64,000 bases of DNA. It comes from Variovorax paradoxus NBRC 15149. Lineage in GTDB: Bacteria > Pseudomonadota > Gammaproteobacteria > Burkholderiales > Burkholderiaceae_C. Below, one piece after another: positions 27,475-37,714 of the stretch (its first letter is position 1; each line of letters opens with the position of its first letter). The notes under the pieces are model-generated. The model made no database searches. It was not told the DNA's origin and was given only the letters and a program-made list of their open reading frames with translations. A program made the translations under genes and the position numbers. Location of the stretch: contig NZ_BCUT01000001.1 of NCBI RefSeq assembly GCF_001591365.1, positions 1,178,001-1,242,000 of the forward strand. The letters run 5' to 3'.

Positions 27475-28785
27475 ATGAAAGCTTCCGATACCAAGGCCAC
27501 GCTGTCGTTCAGCAACGGCGGGGACAGCGTCGAACTGCCGATCTACAAGGGCACCGTCGGCCCCGACGTGATCGACATCCGCAAGCTCTATGCGCAGACC
27601 GGCATGTTCACCTATGACCCGGGCTTCATGTCGACCGCCGCCTGCCAGTCGGCCATCACGTACATCGACGGCGACAAGGGCGAGCTGCTGTATCGCGGCT
27701 ACCCCATCGAGCAGCTCGCCACCAACTGCGACTTCCTCGAGACCTGCCACCTGCTGCTCTACGGCGAGCTGCCGGACCAGGCCAAGAAGACCAACTTCAC
27801 CAAGCTCGTGACCAACCACACGATGGTCAACGAGCAGATGCAGTTCTTCCTGCGGGGCTTCCGCCGCGATGCGCATCCGATGGCCATCATGACCGGCCTG
27901 GTTGGCGCGCTGTCGGCCTTCTATCACGACAGCACGGACATCAACAATCCCGAGCACCGCGAGATCGCCGCGATCCGCCTGATCGCGAAGATGCCTACGC
28001 TCGTGGCCATGGCCTACAAGTACACCGTGGGCCAGCCCTACATGTACCCGAAGAACGAACTCAGCTATGCGGGCAACTTCCTGCACATGATGTTCGCCAC
28101 GCCGTGCGAGGAGTACAAGGTGAACCCGGTGCTCGAGCGCGCGCTCGACCGCATCTTCATCCTGCACGCGGACCACGAGCAGAACGCCTCGACCTCGACC
28201 GTGCGCCTGTGCGGCTCGTCGGGCACCAACCCCTTCGCGGCCATCGCAGCCGGCGTGGCCTGCCTCTGGGGCCCGGCCCACGGCGGCGCCAACGAAGCGG
28301 CGCTCAACATGCTCTACGACATCCAGAAGGAAGGCGGCGTGGAGAAGATCGGCGAGTTCATCAAGAAGGTCAAGGACAAGAACTCGAACGTCAAGCTCAT
28401 GGGCTTCGGCCACCGCGTGTACAAGAACTACGACCCGCGCGCCAAGCTGATGCAGGAAACCTGCAACGAAGTGCTGACCGAGCTGGGCCTGGAACAAGAC
28501 CCGCTGTTCAAGCTCGCCAAGGAACTCGAGAAGATCGCGCTGGAAGACGAGTACTTCGTGTCGCGCAAGCTCTACCCGAACGTCGACTTCTACTCGGGCA
28601 TCGTGCAGCGCGCCATCGGCATCCCGGTGCCGCTGTTCACCGCGATCTTCGCGCTGGCCCGTACCGTGGGCTGGATTGCCCAGCTCAACGAGATGATCGG
28701 CGACCCCGAGTACAAGATCGGCCGCCCGCGCCAGCTGTTCGAAGGCTCGCCCAAGCGCGACGTGCAGCCCATCGGCAAGCGCTGA
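27475..28785 (+). CDS. gltA: Citrate synthase
   Basis: 436 residues, hexameric type II citrate synthase condensing acetyl-CoA and oxaloacetate. Active-site motifs: [14 protein letters not shown] (His), [12 protein letters not shown] (His) and [14 protein letters not shown] (with catalytic Asp further on, at [19 protein letters not shown]). Last gene of the sdh operon, followed by a strong terminator. Confidence 0.98.
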   Translation: MKASDTKATLSFSNGGDSVELPIYKGTVGPDVIDIRKLYAQTGMFTYDPGFMSTAACQSAITYIDGDKGELLYRGYPIEQLATNCDFLETCHLLLYGELPDQAKKTNFTKLVTNHTMVNEQMQFFLRGFRRDAHPMAIMTGLVGALSAFYHDSTDINNPEHREIAAIRLIAKMPTLVAMAYKYTVGQPYMYPKNELSYAGNFLHMMFATPCEEYKVNPVLERALDRIFILHADHEQNASTSTVRLCGSSGTNPFAAIAAGVACLWGPAHGGANEAALNMLYDIQKEGGVEKIGEFIKKVKDKNSNVKLMGFGHRVYKNYDPRAKLMQETCNEVLTELGLEQDPLFKLAKELEKIALEDEYFVSRKLYPNVDFYSGIVQRAIGIPVPLFTAIFALARTVGWIAQLNEMIGDPEYKIGRPRQLFEGSPKRDVQPIGKR

Positions 28786-28811
28786 ACGCGCGCTGCTTGC
28801 GCTCAAGCCGG

Positions 28812-28836
28812 AAAGCTGCCCTCGGGCAGCTTTTTT
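28812..28836 (+). terminator. Rho-independent terminator of the sdh-gltA operon
   Basis: 9-bp stem AAAGCTGCC/GGCAGCTTT with a CTCG loop and six T, 26 bp after the gltA stop. Confidence 0.95.
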
Positions 28837-28934
28837 GCGTCTTGGCTGACAGGGCCGGCGGCGGGGCGTCGATACGTTGTGCATCGGAGGCTCGACTTCG
28901 GGCCGCCTTTCTCAACGCCTTCAGGAGACCCGTC

Positions 28935-29075
28935 ATGAAGCAACTTGCCGCGCTGATCGCCGTCGCTTTCACACTTGCCATTCCGCTGGGGGGCTGCAAC
29001 ACCTTCAGGGGTGCCGGCCAGGACATCCAGAAGAGTGGCGAAAAGATGGAAGACGCCGCCAAGAAGCGCCAGTAG
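28935..29075 (+). CDS. Entericidin A/B-like small lipoprotein
   Basis: 46 residues. Signal peptide MKQLAALIAVAFTLAIPL followed by a lipobox LGGC (C21), then NTFRGAGQDIQKSGEKMEDA, an amphipathic helix as in the entericidin family. AGGAG lies 7 bp before the ATG. Entericidins are outer-membrane-associated small lipoproteins, first described as toxin/antidote pairs, but many bacteria carry single copies, as here. It has its own downstream terminator. Confidence 0.85.
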   Translation: MKQLAALIAVAFTLAIPLGGCNTFRGAGQDIQKSGEKMEDAAKKRQ

Positions 29076-29093
29076 GCACACCCGAGCCCCGCG

Positions 29094-29133
29094 CGCCCCG
29101 CCCCTCGCCGCAAAGCGAGGCGCGGGGCGTTTT
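29094..29133 (+). terminator. Rho-independent terminator of the entericidin-like gene
   Basis: Long G+C-rich stem (about 15 bp with one mismatch) around the loop CGCAAA, then TTTT at 29130-29133; 18 bp after the stop codon. Confidence 0.88.
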
Positions 29134-29229
29134 GCCGTGTGGGGCGGCCGGAACTCGTCGCCCCAGGGCAATGAACCCATCGCACATGGCGATGGCAGGG
29201 CCATCAAAACCCTGGGAAAATGACGAACT

Positions 29230-29246
29230 CATCGCCAGACGCGATG
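29230..29246. promoter_or_regulatory. Candidate LysR box
   Basis: Inverted repeat CATCGC-(5 nt)-GCGATG, containing a T-N11-A core, 11 bp before the lysR ATG at 29258. Position suits autoregulation, but it would sit over the translation start region, and it could also lie inside the gene if the earlier ATG at 29170 is used. Confidence 0.35.
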
Positions 29247-29257
29247 CCCAAAGCCCC

Positions 29258-30205
29258 ATGAGCACTTCCGAACGCAATTTCGCCCGGCGCATCGACCTCA
29301 CGTCGCTGCAGCTGTTCGTGGCCGTTTGCGAACTCGGCAGCATCGGGCGCGCCGCGGAGCGTGAATTCATTGCCGCCTCGGCCATCAGCAAGCGGCTGTC
29401 GGACCTGGAAGCCACGCTGGGCACCACCCTGCTCTACCGCCATGCGCGCGGCGTCGATCTTTCCCCCGCGGGCGAAAGCCTGCTGCACCATGCGCGCTCG
29501 GTGCTCTACAGCCTCGAGAAGATGCAGGGCGAGCTCAGCGAATACGCCGAGGGCGTGCGCGGCCACGTGCGCGTGCATGCCAACATCTCGGCCATCGTGC
29601 AGTTCCTGCCGGAAGACCTCGGCGCCTTCACGCGCGAGCACGATGCGATCAAGATCGACCTCGAAGAGCACTTGAGCAACGAAGTGGTGCGCGCGGTCCA
29701 GGAAGGCGCGGCCGACCTCGGCATCTGCCACATACCCGACGGCACGAACGAGCTGCAGACCCTGCCCTACCGCCACGACCGGCTGGTGCTGATCGCGCCC
29801 GCCGGGCATCCGCTCACGGCGACGCAGGGGCCGATCGACTTTGCCGCCTCGCTCGATTTCGACCACGTCGGCCTGCACACCAACAGCTCGATCTACGTGG
29901 CCATGCACCAGGCCGCGCTCGAGGCGGGCCGCAGCGTGAAGCTGCGCATCCACGTGACCGGGCTGGACGCCATGTGCCGCATGATCGACAACGGCCTGGG
30001 CGTCGGCGTGATGCCGCAGCGCGCCTTCGAGCTGCTGCAGGCGGGCATCGGCAGCCGCCTTCGCAGCGTGACGCTCAACGACGCCTGGTCCCGGCGCGAG
30101 ATCCGCCTGGCGGCGCGCGACTTCTCCACCCTGCCGGTGGCCGCGCGCACGCTGGTCAACCACCTGCACACGCCGGCGGCGGCCGCCGAGCCGCTCGCCG
30201 CCTAG
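29258..30205 (+). CDS. LysR-family transcriptional regulator
   Basis: 315 residues. N-terminal HTH (residues about 12-70): [35 protein letters not shown], and a periplasmic-binding-protein-like effector domain from about 95 ([18 protein letters not shown]). The next gene, leuC, starts 47 bp downstream on the same strand, so a role in leucine genes is possible, though in other bacteria leu-linked LysR regulators are usually divergent. An earlier in-frame ATG at 29170 would add 29 residues without family similarity. Effector unknown. Confidence 0.9.
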   Translation: MSTSERNFARRIDLTSLQLFVAVCELGSIGRAAEREFIAASAISKRLSDLEATLGTTLLYRHARGVDLSPAGESLLHHARSVLYSLEKMQGELSEYAEGVRGHVRVHANISAIVQFLPEDLGAFTREHDAIKIDLEEHLSNEVVRAVQEGAADLGICHIPDGTNELQTLPYRHDRLVLIAPAGHPLTATQGPIDFAASLDFDHVGLHTNSSIYVAMHQAALEAGRSVKLRIHVTGLDAMCRMIDNGLGVGVMPQRAFELLQAGIGSRLRSVTLNDAWSRREIRLAARDFSTLPVAARTLVNHLHTPAAAAEPLAA

Positions 30206-30252
30206 AACGCAAGACAATCACCTCCCCACGAAAGACAAGAGAAGATAACGAC

Positions 30253-31674
30253 ATGGCACGCACGCTCTACGACAAGATCTGGGACGAACACGTCGTCCAC
30301 ACCGAGGAAGACGGCACCGCGATCCTCTACATCGACCGCCACCTGGTGCACGAAGTCACCAGCCCGCAGGCCTTCGAGGGCCTGCGCGAGGCCGGCCGCA
30401 AGCTGTGGCGCATCAGCTCGGTGGTGGCCACGGCCGACCACAACACGCCCACCACCGGCTGGGAGCGCGGCTACGAAGGCATTGCCGATCCGACCAGCAA
30501 GGAGCAGGTCACCACGCTCGACAAGAACATCGCGGAATTCGGCGCCGCCGCGTTCTTTCCATTCCTGAGCAAGCGCCAGGGCATCGTGCACGTGATCGGC
30601 CCTGAATCGGGCGCCACGCTGCCGGGCATGACGGTGGTCTGCGGCGACTCGCACACCTCCACCCACGGCGCCTTCGGTGCGCTCGCGCACGGCATCGGCA
30701 CCAGCGAGGTCGAGCACGTCATGGCCACGCAGACGCTGCTCGGCAAGAAGGCGAAGAACATGCTCGTGAAGGTCGAGGGCAAGCTGCCTTTCGGCTGCAC
30801 CGCCAAGGACATCGTGCTGGCCATCATCGGCAAGATCGGCACGGCCGGCGGCACGGGCTACACGATCGAATTCGCAGGCTCGGCCATCCGCGACCTGAGC
30901 ATGGAAGGCCGCATGACGGTCTGCAACATGGCCATCGAGGCCGGTGCGCGCGCCGGCCTCGTGGCGGTCGACGAAAAGACCATCGGCTACATCAAGGGCC
31001 GGCCGCTCGCGCCCACCGGTGTGGAGTGGGACCAGGCCGTGGCCTACTGGCGCACGCTGCAGTCCGACCCCCACGCCGCGTTCGACGCCGTGGTCGAGCT
31101 CGACGCCACGCAGATCCAGCCGCAGGTCACCTGGGGCACCTCGCCCGAGATGGTGGTCGACATCAACGGCCGCGTGCCCGATCCCGACAAGGAAAAGGAC
31201 GCCAGCAAGCGCAGCGCCATCGAGCGCGCGCTGGTCTACATGGGCCTGGAGCCGAACAAGGCAATGAACGACATCTTCGTCGACAAGGTGTTCATCGGCT
31301 CGTGCACCAACAGCCGCATCGAGGACATGCGCGAAGCCGCCGCCGTGGTGAAGAAGCTCGGCCAGAAGGTGGCCAAGAACGTCAAGCTCGCGATGGTGGT
31401 GCCCGGCTCGGGCGTGGTGAAGGAACAGGCCGAGCGCGAAGGGCTCGATGTGATCTTCAAGGCCGCGGGATTCGAATGGCGCGAGCCCGGCTGCTCGATG
31501 TGCCTGGCGATGAACGCCGACCGCCTGGAACCCGGCGAGCGCTGCGCCTCCACCAGCAACCGCAACTTCGAAGGCCGCCAGGGCGCCGGCGGCCGCACCC
31601 ACCTCGTGAGCCCGGCCATGGCCGCCGCTGCCGCGGTGCACGGCCACTTCGTCGACGTGCGCACCTTCGCCTGA
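30253..31674 (+). CDS. leuC: 3-isopropylmalate dehydratase large subunit
   Basis: 473 residues; with LeuD isomerises 2- to 3-isopropylmalate in leucine synthesis. Motifs [15 protein letters not shown], cluster cysteines in [15 protein letters not shown] and [10 protein letters not shown], and the C-terminal [19 protein letters not shown]. The start follows from the N-terminus [15 protein letters not shown]. leuD follows after 18 bp. Confidence 0.98.
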   Translation: MARTLYDKIWDEHVVHTEEDGTAILYIDRHLVHEVTSPQAFEGLREAGRKLWRISSVVATADHNTPTTGWERGYEGIADPTSKEQVTTLDKNIAEFGAAAFFPFLSKRQGIVHVIGPESGATLPGMTVVCGDSHTSTHGAFGALAHGIGTSEVEHVMATQTLLGKKAKNMLVKVEGKLPFGCTAKDIVLAIIGKIGTAGGTGYTIEFAGSAIRDLSMEGRMTVCNMAIEAGARAGLVAVDEKTIGYIKGRPLAPTGVEWDQAVAYWRTLQSDPHAAFDAVVELDATQIQPQVTWGTSPEMVVDINGRVPDPDKEKDASKRSAIERALVYMGLEPNKAMNDIFVDKVFIGSCTNSRIEDMREAAAVVKKLGQKVAKNVKLAMVVPGSGVVKEQAEREGLDVIFKAAGFEWREPGCSMCLAMNADRLEPGERCASTSNRNFEGRQGAGGRTHLVSPAMAAAAAVHGHFVDVRTFA

Positions 31675-31692
31675 ACACAGAGAGAAATTCAC

Positions 31693-32343
31693 ATGCAGAA
31701 ATTCACCGTGCACAAGGGCCTCGTGGCCCCGATGGACCGCGAGAACGTCGACACCGACGCGATCATTCCGAAGCAGTTCCTCAAGTCGATCCGCAAGACC
31801 GGCTTCGGCCAGAACCTGTTCGACGAATGGCGTTACCTGGACGCCGGCTTTCCGGGCCAGGACCCGCAAAGCCGCAAGCCCAACCCCGACTTCGTGCTGA
31901 ACCAGCCGCGCTATGCCGGCGCCTCGATCCTCTTGGCGCGCAAGAACTTCGGCTGCGGCTCGTCGCGCGAGCACGCGCCGTGGGCGCTCGACCAGTACGG
32001 CTTCCGCGCGATCATCGCGCCGAGCTATGCCGACATCTTCTTCAACAACAGCTTCAAGAACGGCCTGCTGCCGATCGTGCTGCCCGAGGCGCAGGTGGCG
32101 CAGCTGTTCGACGAGACCTTCGCCTTTCCCGGCTACACGCTCACCATCGACCTGGAGCGCCAGGTGGTCGTGAAGCCCGATGGCGGCGAGTTCGCGTTCG
32201 ACGTGCAGGCCTTCCGCAAGTACTGCCTGATCAACGGCCTGGACGACATCGGCCTCACGCTGCGCCACAAGGACAAGATCAAGGCCTTCGAGGCCGAGCG
32301 GCTGGCGCAGAAGCCCTGGCTCGCGCACACGATGATCTCGTGA
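31693..32343 (+). CDS. leuD: 3-isopropylmalate dehydratase small subunit
   Basis: 216 residues, the swivel subunit of the LeuCD dehydratase. [15 protein letters not shown] and [14 protein letters not shown] are diagnostic. Begins 18 bp after leuC, ends 41 bp before leuB. Confidence 0.98.
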   Translation: MQKFTVHKGLVAPMDRENVDTDAIIPKQFLKSIRKTGFGQNLFDEWRYLDAGFPGQDPQSRKPNPDFVLNQPRYAGASILLARKNFGCGSSREHAPWALDQYGFRAIIAPSYADIFFNNSFKNGLLPIVLPEAQVAQLFDETFAFPGYTLTIDLERQVVVKPDGGEFAFDVQAFRKYCLINGLDDIGLTLRHKDKIKAFEAERLAQKPWLAHTMIS

Positions 32344-32384
32344 TCGACCGCATTTCCTTTCTCTAGAAACTTCAGACCCCAATC

Positions 32385-33473
32385 ATGAAAATCGCAGTTC
32401 TCCCGGGCGACGGCATCGGCACCGAAATCGTGGCCGAAGCCATCCGCGTGCTCGACGCGCTCGACCTCTCCTTCGAGATGGAAACCGCGCTGGTCGGCGG
32501 CGCGGCCTACGAGGCCCACGGCCACCCGCTGCCCGAAGCCACGCTCAAGCTCGCCAAGGAAGCCGATGCAGTGCTGTTCGGTGCGGTCGGCGACTGGAAG
32601 TACGACAAGCTCGACCGACCGCTGCGCCCCGAGCAGGCCATCCTGGGCCTGCGCAAGAACCTGGGTCTGTTCGCGAACTTCCGCCCGGCCATCTGCTACG
32701 AGCAGCTGGTGGGCGCCTCGAGCCTCAAGCCCGAGCTGATTGCGGGCCTGGACATCCTCATCATCCGCGAGCTCACCGGCGACATCTACTTCGGCCAGCC
32801 GCGCGGCCGCCGCACGGCCGTCGACGGGCATTTCCCGGGTGCCGACGAAGCCTTCGACACCATGCGCTACTCGCGCCCCGAGGTCGAGCGCATCGCCCGC
32901 GTGGCCTTCGAGGCCGCGCGCAAGCGCAGCAAGCGCGTGACCAGCGTCGACAAGGCCAACGTGCTGGAGACCTTCCAGTTCTGGAAGGACATCGTGACCG
33001 AGGTGCACAAGGACTATCCGGACATCGAGCTCGACCACATGTACGTCGACAACGCGGCCATGCAGCTCGTGAAGGCGCCCAAGAAGTTCGACGTGATCGT
33101 CACCGGCAACATGTTCGGCGACATCCTCTCGGACGAGGCCGCCATGCTCACCGGCTCCATCGGCATGCTGCCCTCGGCGTCGCTCAATTCGAGCAACCAG
33201 GGCCTGTACGAGCCCAGCCACGGCAGCGCACCCGACATTGCGGGCAAAGGGGTTGCCAATCCATTGGCTACAATACTGTCCGCTGCCATGATGCTCCGTT
33301 TTTCACTCAACCAAGCCGAAGCTGCCGACCGGATCGAGTCGGCGGTCAAGCACGTGCTCGCCTCCGGGCTGCGCACCGGTGACATCTGGTCAGAAGGCAC
33401 GAAGCGCGTCGGCACCCGCGAAATGGGCGACGCGGTTGTTGCAGCAATCACCAAAAAGACGATTACCGGCTAA
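32385..33473 (+). CDS. leuB: 3-isopropylmalate dehydrogenase
   Basis: 362 residues; NAD-dependent oxidative decarboxylation of 3-isopropylmalate. Motifs PGDGIGTEI at the N-terminus, [14 protein letters not shown], the catalytic Lys/Asp region VDKANVLET and [26 protein letters not shown] element in its 3' part could be an internal promoter for asd. Confidence 0.98.
   Translation: MKIAVLPGDGIGTEIVAEAIRVLDALDLSFEMETALVGGAAYEAHGHPLPEATLKLAKEADAVLFGAVGDWKYDKLDRPLRPEQAILGLRKNLGLFANFRPAICYEQLVGASSLKPELIAGLDILIIRELTGDIYFGQPRGRRTAVDGHFPGADEAFDTMRYSRPEVERIARVAFEAARKRSKRVTSVDKANVLETFQFWKDIVTEVHKDYPDIELDHMYVDNAAMQLVKAPKKFDVIVTGNMFGDILSDEAAMLTGSIGMLPSASLNSSNQGLYEPSHGSAPDIAGKGVANPLATILSAAMMLRFSLNQAEAADRIESAVKHVLASGLRTGDIWSEGTKRVGTREMGDAVVAAITKKTITG
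33270..33275 (+). promoter_or_regulatory. Possible internal -10 element upstream of asd
   Basis: TACAAT in the context GGCTACAATA within leuB, about 290 bp before asd. It resembles the other GGCTAnAAT elements of the window but lacks a -35. Confidence 0.2.
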
Positions 33474-33563
33474 CCGCAGCCCGCTTCGTCACGCCCCTCC
33501 CCGGCTCGACGAGTCGGGGGCAAGAAAAGACAACTTCTTTCTTTTTCAAAAGGGCAAACTGAA

Positions 33564-34706
33564 ATGGCGAACGCATCTCAACCTCTGGTCGGCCTCGTGG
33601 GCTGGCGCGGCATGGTCGGCTCGGTCCTGATGGACCGCATGCAGGCCGAAGGCGACTTCGGGCTCATCGAGCCGGTCTTCTTCTCGACCTCCAACGCCGG
33701 CGGCAAGGCCCCGGCCATGGCCAGGAACGAGACCGCGCTCAAGGATGCGAACGACATCGAGGCGCTCAAGAAGTGCGACATCGTCATCACCTGCCAGGGC
33801 GGCGACTACACCAGCGAGGTGTTCCCCAAGCTGCGCGCCGCGGGCTGGAGCGGCCACTGGATCGACGCCGCCTCCACCCTGCGCATGCAGGATGACGCGG
33901 TCATCGTGCTCGACCCCGTCAACCTGCCGGTGATCCAGAACGCGCTCGCCAAGGGCGGCAAGAACTGGATCGGCGGCAACTGCACCGTCAGCTGCATGCT
34001 GATGGGCGTGGGCGCCCTCTACAAGGCGGGCCTGGTCGAATGGATGACCAGCATGACCTACCAGGCGGCTTCGGGCGGCGGCGCGCAGCACATGCGCGAG
34101 CTGCTGACGCAGTTCGGCACGCTCAACGCCGAGGTGCGCGCCCTGCTGGACGACCCCAAGTCGGCCATCCTCGAGATCGACCGCAAGGTGCTGCACAGGC
34201 AGCAGAACCTGAGCGCCGCTGAAACCGCCAACTTCGGCGCACCGCTGGGCGGCTCGCTGATCCCCTGGATCGACAAGGACCTGGGCGACGGCATGTCCAA
34301 GGAAGAATGGAAGGCCGGCGCGGAAACCAACAAGATCCTCGGCCAGGGCGCGGGCTTCGGCACCGCCGCCGTGCCGGTGGACGGCTTCTGCGTGCGCATC
34401 GGCGCCATGCGCTGCCACAGCCAGGCCCTGACCTTCAAGCTCAAGAAGGACGTGCCCGTGGCCGACATCGAAGCGCTGATCGCCGCCGACAACCCCTGGG
34501 CCAGCGTGGTGCCGAACACGCGCGAAGCGACCCTGAAGGACCTGACGCCGGTGGCCGTGACGGGCACCATGAACATCCCGGTCGGCCGCATCCGCAAGCT
34601 GGCGATGGGCCCCGAGTACGTCGGCGCCTTCACCATCGGCGACCAGCTGCTGTGGGGCGCGGCCGAACCGCTGCGCCGCATGCTGCGCATCCTGCTCGAG
34701 GCTTGA
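33564..34706 (+). CDS. asd: Aspartate-semialdehyde dehydrogenase
   Basis: 380 residues; reduces aspartyl phosphate to the semialdehyde for lysine, threonine, methionine and diaminopimelate. Enterobacterial-type Asd: NADP motif [18 protein letters not shown] at the start, catalytic Cys in [16 protein letters not shown], and [12 protein letters not shown] (His) later. It follows leuB by 90 bp, a gap with a G+C-rich imperfect hairpin, and precedes fimV as in Pseudomonas. Confidence 0.98.
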   Translation: MANASQPLVGLVGWRGMVGSVLMDRMQAEGDFGLIEPVFFSTSNAGGKAPAMARNETALKDANDIEALKKCDIVITCQGGDYTSEVFPKLRAAGWSGHWIDAASTLRMQDDAVIVLDPVNLPVIQNALAKGGKNWIGGNCTVSCMLMGVGALYKAGLVEWMTSMTYQAASGGGAQHMRELLTQFGTLNAEVRALLDDPKSAILEIDRKVLHRQQNLSAAETANFGAPLGGSLIPWIDKDLGDGMSKEEWKAGAETNKILGQGAGFGTAAVPVDGFCVRIGAMRCHSQALTFKLKKDVPVADIEALIAADNPWASVVPNTREATLKDLTPVAVTGTMNIPVGRIRKLAMGPEYVGAFTIGDQLLWGAAEPLRRMLRILLEA

Positions 34707-34736
34707 TGGGGGCGCGCAGGCTCTCCACAGACCCAA

Positions 34737-34758
34737 AGTGTTGCCATCCGGCAACACT
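34737..34758. repeat. Inverted repeat in asd-fimV gap
   Basis: Perfect 9-bp stem AGTGTTGCC/GGCAACACT with an ATCC loop, 31 bp after asd and 115 bp before the fimV ATG. No T run follows on either side of significance, so it is either a weak transcription barrier or an operator. The remainder of this 167-bp gap shows nothing else recognisable. Confidence 0.5.
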
Positions 34759-34873
34759 GAATGTGTGCGTAAGTATGCGCGCACTGGGTAGAACAGGCGC
34801 ACCGCCTTGTCAGTACCCGGTGATGATGCTAACGTCCTCTTACAAATTCTGGGCCTGAGCCGCCCCTATCAGC

Positions 34874-37681
34874 ATGACAAGACATCTGTTGCCCGCGGCC
34901 CGCCCATCGGCCGCTCGCCCCTCCCTGCCCTTGAACGGTCTTCGCCTCTCCGTTCTGGGCACGGCGGTTGCCGTGGTCCTGGGTATTGCAAGCACCGACG
35001 CCAGCGCTTTCGCGCTCGGGCAGCTGAAGGTGCAATCGGCGCTGGGCGAACCGCTTCGCGCCGAAATCGACGTGACCGAAATGGCTGCCGCCGAAGCGGA
35101 AAGCCTGAAGATCAACGTCGCCAGCGCCGATGCCTTCAAGAACGCGGGCGTTCCTTACAACGCTGCGCTCAGCGACGTCAAGGCCACGCTGCAGCGCCGC
35201 GCCGGCGGCCAGTACGTGGTACGGCTCACCGGCAGCCGTCCGCTCAACGATCCCTTCGTCGACCTGCTGCTCGAAGCCAATGGCTCGTCGGGCCGCATGG
35301 TGCGCGACTACACCGTGCTGCTCGATCCGCCGGCCACCCGCCAGGCGGCGCCGAGCGCGCCCATCGCGCCCGCCACGCCCCAGGTGAGCACGCCGCCCGC
35401 GGAGCGTCCGGCTGCCGCGGCAGCCCGCGCACGCCGCGAGCGCGCGCCCGTCGCACCAGTCACCGCTCCCGCGGCACCAGCAGCGCCTGCCGCTGCCGCA
35501 CCGCAGGCGCCCAGCGCCGCAGCACCGGCCCGCCCGGCTGGCGGCGGCGAACAGGTCACGGTCCAGCGCGGCGACACCGCCAGCAAGATCGCCGGGGCCC
35601 ACAAGCCTGCCGAGGTTTCGCTCGACCAGATGCTGGTGGCCATGCTGCTTGCCAATCCCGATGCATTCGTTGGCGGCAACGTCAACCGCATGAGGGCTGG
35701 CGCCGTGCTCGACCTGCCGAGCGCCGCCGAAGCCAGCGCGATCCTGCCGTCGGAAGCGCGCCGCACCATCACCGCGCAGAGCCGCGACTTCGGCGCCTAC
35801 CGCCAGCGCCTTGCCGAGAACGCACCCACGTCCAACGTGGCCGCCGCCGACCGCAAGGCTTCGGGCAAGCTGCAGGCCAACGTCGAGGACCGCAATGCCG
35901 CGGCAAGCGCGCCCGACAAGCTGACGATCTCGCAGGGCGGCGCAGCAGCCCGCGCCGCCGAAGAAAAGGTTGCGCAAGCCCGCCAGGCGCAGGACAGCAA
36001 CAACCGCGTGGCCGAGCTCTCGAAGAACATCAACGAACTGGCCAAGCTCAAGGCAGCCACTGGTTCGGCGGCGCCAGCCGCCGGCTCGGCGCCGGCACCC
36101 GCCCCGGCAGCGCCCGGCATTCCGGTTCCCAACCCGGGTGGCGCCGCAACCACGGCACCGGCCGCAGCGGCGCCTGCAGCCGCCGCACCCGCCCCGGCTG
36201 CTGCGCCTGCGGCCGCGTCCGCCGCCCCGGCCACGACGCCTACTGCCGCTTCGGCACCAGCGGCACCGGCAGCGACTCCTGCGCCTGCACCAGCGGTACC
36301 GGCAGCTGCCGCTCCCGCCGCTCCGGCGGCCGAGCCCGTGCCTGCTGCAACTTCCGAGGCTGCGCCGGCCGCTCCCGCAGCGGCGGCAAGCGCCCCGGCC
36401 GCCGCACCGGCACCCAAGCCGGTCGTCAAGGCAGCGCCTCCGCCGCCCCCGGCCGAACGCGGCTTCTTCGAAGAGCTGATGGACAACCCGCTGATGCTCG
36501 GCGGCGCGGCGCTGATCGCCTTGCTGGTCGGCTTCCTGCTTTACCGTGTCCTGGGCCGCCGCCGCGAAGAAATGAGCGAGAGCGTGTTCCTCGAAAGCCG
36601 CATTCCGAAGGATTCGTTCTTCGGCGCCAGCGGCGGCGAATCGGTCGACACCAAGCAGCGTGGCGATTCCACCGTGTCGTCGCTGTCGTACTCGCCGAGC
36701 CAGCTCGATGCGGGCGATGTCGATCCCGTGGCCGAAGCCGACGTGTACCTGGCCTACGGCCGCGACCTGCAGGCCGAGGAAATCCTGCGCGAAGCCCTGC
36801 GCGTGAATCCGGACCGCACGGCCATCCACCTCAAGCTGCTCGAGATCCATGCCAAGCGCCGCGACGTGCGGGCCTATGAAGGCCTTGCCACCGAAGTGCA
36901 CAAGCTGACCAACGGCGCCGGTGCCGATTGGAACCGCGTGGTCGAGATGGGCAAGGACCTCGATCCGGGCAATCCGCTGTACGACTCGGGCGCGCCCCGC
37001 GTGAGCCCGGCCGAAAGCGCCGCCTTTGCAGGCGCCCTGGCCACGGCCGCGGCCAAACCCGCGCCGGCCCCGGTGGCGGCACCCGCCCCCGCGCCCGTCG
37101 CGGCCACGCCGGCCTTCGTGCCCTCGGTCGCGCCGCTGGACTTCGATCTGGACCTGAGCCAGCCGCCGGCACCGGCGCCCGCTCCGGCCCCGGTGAGTGC
37201 CAGCCTGCCGAAGACGGCCTATGCGCCGCCGGCCGCCAGCAGCGCACCGCTGTCCAACGGCCATGCGCATGCGCCCACGGCACCGGTCGACCTGGAAAAC
37301 GACTTCGACACCGCCCCCGGCGCGCTGTCGCCGATCACCCGCCCCGGCGCGCTCGGCGAAGCCGATGCCAACACCCGGCCGGCCGGCCTGCGCGGCAACC
37401 TGCCCGCGGACTCGGGCTTCATCGAATTCGACATGAGTGCACTGGCCGGCCTGCCCGCCCGCCAGGTGGCCGGTACCACCGATGCAGCAGCCAGGCCCGC
37501 CGAAGCCGCGCAGGACGACGATGGCGACGAGAGCCCCCATGCCGTCAAGCTGTCGCTGGCGCGCGAGCTGCAGGCCATCGGCGACGTCGAAGGCGCCCGC
37601 TCGCTGGTCGAGGAAGTCGAGGCCGAAAGTGCCGGCGACCTCAAGTCGCAGGCGAGGCAATTGCTCGCCGAGCTGCGCTGA
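34874..37681 (+). CDS. fimV: FimV-like inner-membrane hub protein
   Basis: 935 residues. Signal or anchor segment in the first 45 residues (LRLSVLGTAVAVVLGIASTD), then the FimV N-terminal domain from about residue 48 (FALGQLKVQSALGEPLRAEI), a LysM-like peptidoglycan-binding segment around 230-290 (VQRGDTASKIAG), a coiled region, and a long Ala/Pro-rich stretch (about 405-525). A transmembrane helix is at about 540-560 (LMLGGAALIALLVGFLLYRV), followed by a cytoplasmic part with TPR-like helices and the conserved FimV C-terminus. FimV-type proteins organise type IV pilus and polar complexes. The asd-fimV-truA order matches that of Pseudomonas. Confidence 0.92.
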   Translation: MTRHLLPAARPSAARPSLPLNGLRLSVLGTAVAVVLGIASTDASAFALGQLKVQSALGEPLRAEIDVTEMAAAEAESLKINVASADAFKNAGVPYNAALSDVKATLQRRAGGQYVVRLTGSRPLNDPFVDLLLEANGSSGRMVRDYTVLLDPPATRQAAPSAPIAPATPQVSTPPAERPAAAAARARRERAPVAPVTAPAAPAAPAAAAPQAPSAAAPARPAGGGEQVTVQRGDTASKIAGAHKPAEVSLDQMLVAMLLANPDAFVGGNVNRMRAGAVLDLPSAAEASAILPSEARRTITAQSRDFGAYRQRLAENAPTSNVAAADRKASGKLQANVEDRNAAASAPDKLTISQGGAAARAAEEKVAQARQAQDSNNRVAELSKNINELAKLKAATGSAAPAAGSAPAPAPAAPGIPVPNPGGAATTAPAAAAPAAAAPAPAAAPAAASAAPATTPTAASAPAAPAATPAPAPAVPAAAAPAAPAAEPVPAATSEAAPAAPAAAASAPAAAPAPKPVVKAAPPPPPAERGFFEELMDNPLMLGGAALIALLVGFLLYRVLGRRREEMSESVFLESRIPKDSFFGASGGESVDTKQRGDSTVSSLSYSPSQLDAGDVDPVAEADVYLAYGRDLQAEEILREALRVNPDRTAIHLKLLEIHAKRRDVRAYEGLATEVHKLTNGAGADWNRVVEMGKDLDPGNPLYDSGAPRVSPAESAAFAGALATAAAKPAPAPVAAPAPAPVAATPAFVPSVAPLDFDLDLSQPPAPAPAPAPVSASLPKTAYAPPAASSAPLSNGHAHAPTAPVDLENDFDTAPGALSPITRPGALGEADANTRPAGLRGNLPADSGFIEFDMSALAGLPARQVAGTTDAAARPAEAAQDDDGDESPHAVKLSLARELQAIGDVEGARSLVEEVEAESAGDLKSQARQLLAELR

Positions 37682-37714
37682 CGAGCGGCTTTTTCCGCTG
37701 TTCTTCCTGAATTC

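Noticed and set aside
33494..33520. Terminator between leuB and asd
   Set aside because: The CCCCGGCTCG/CGAGTCGGGG repeat leaves almost no loop and is followed by GCAAGAAAAG, not a T run.
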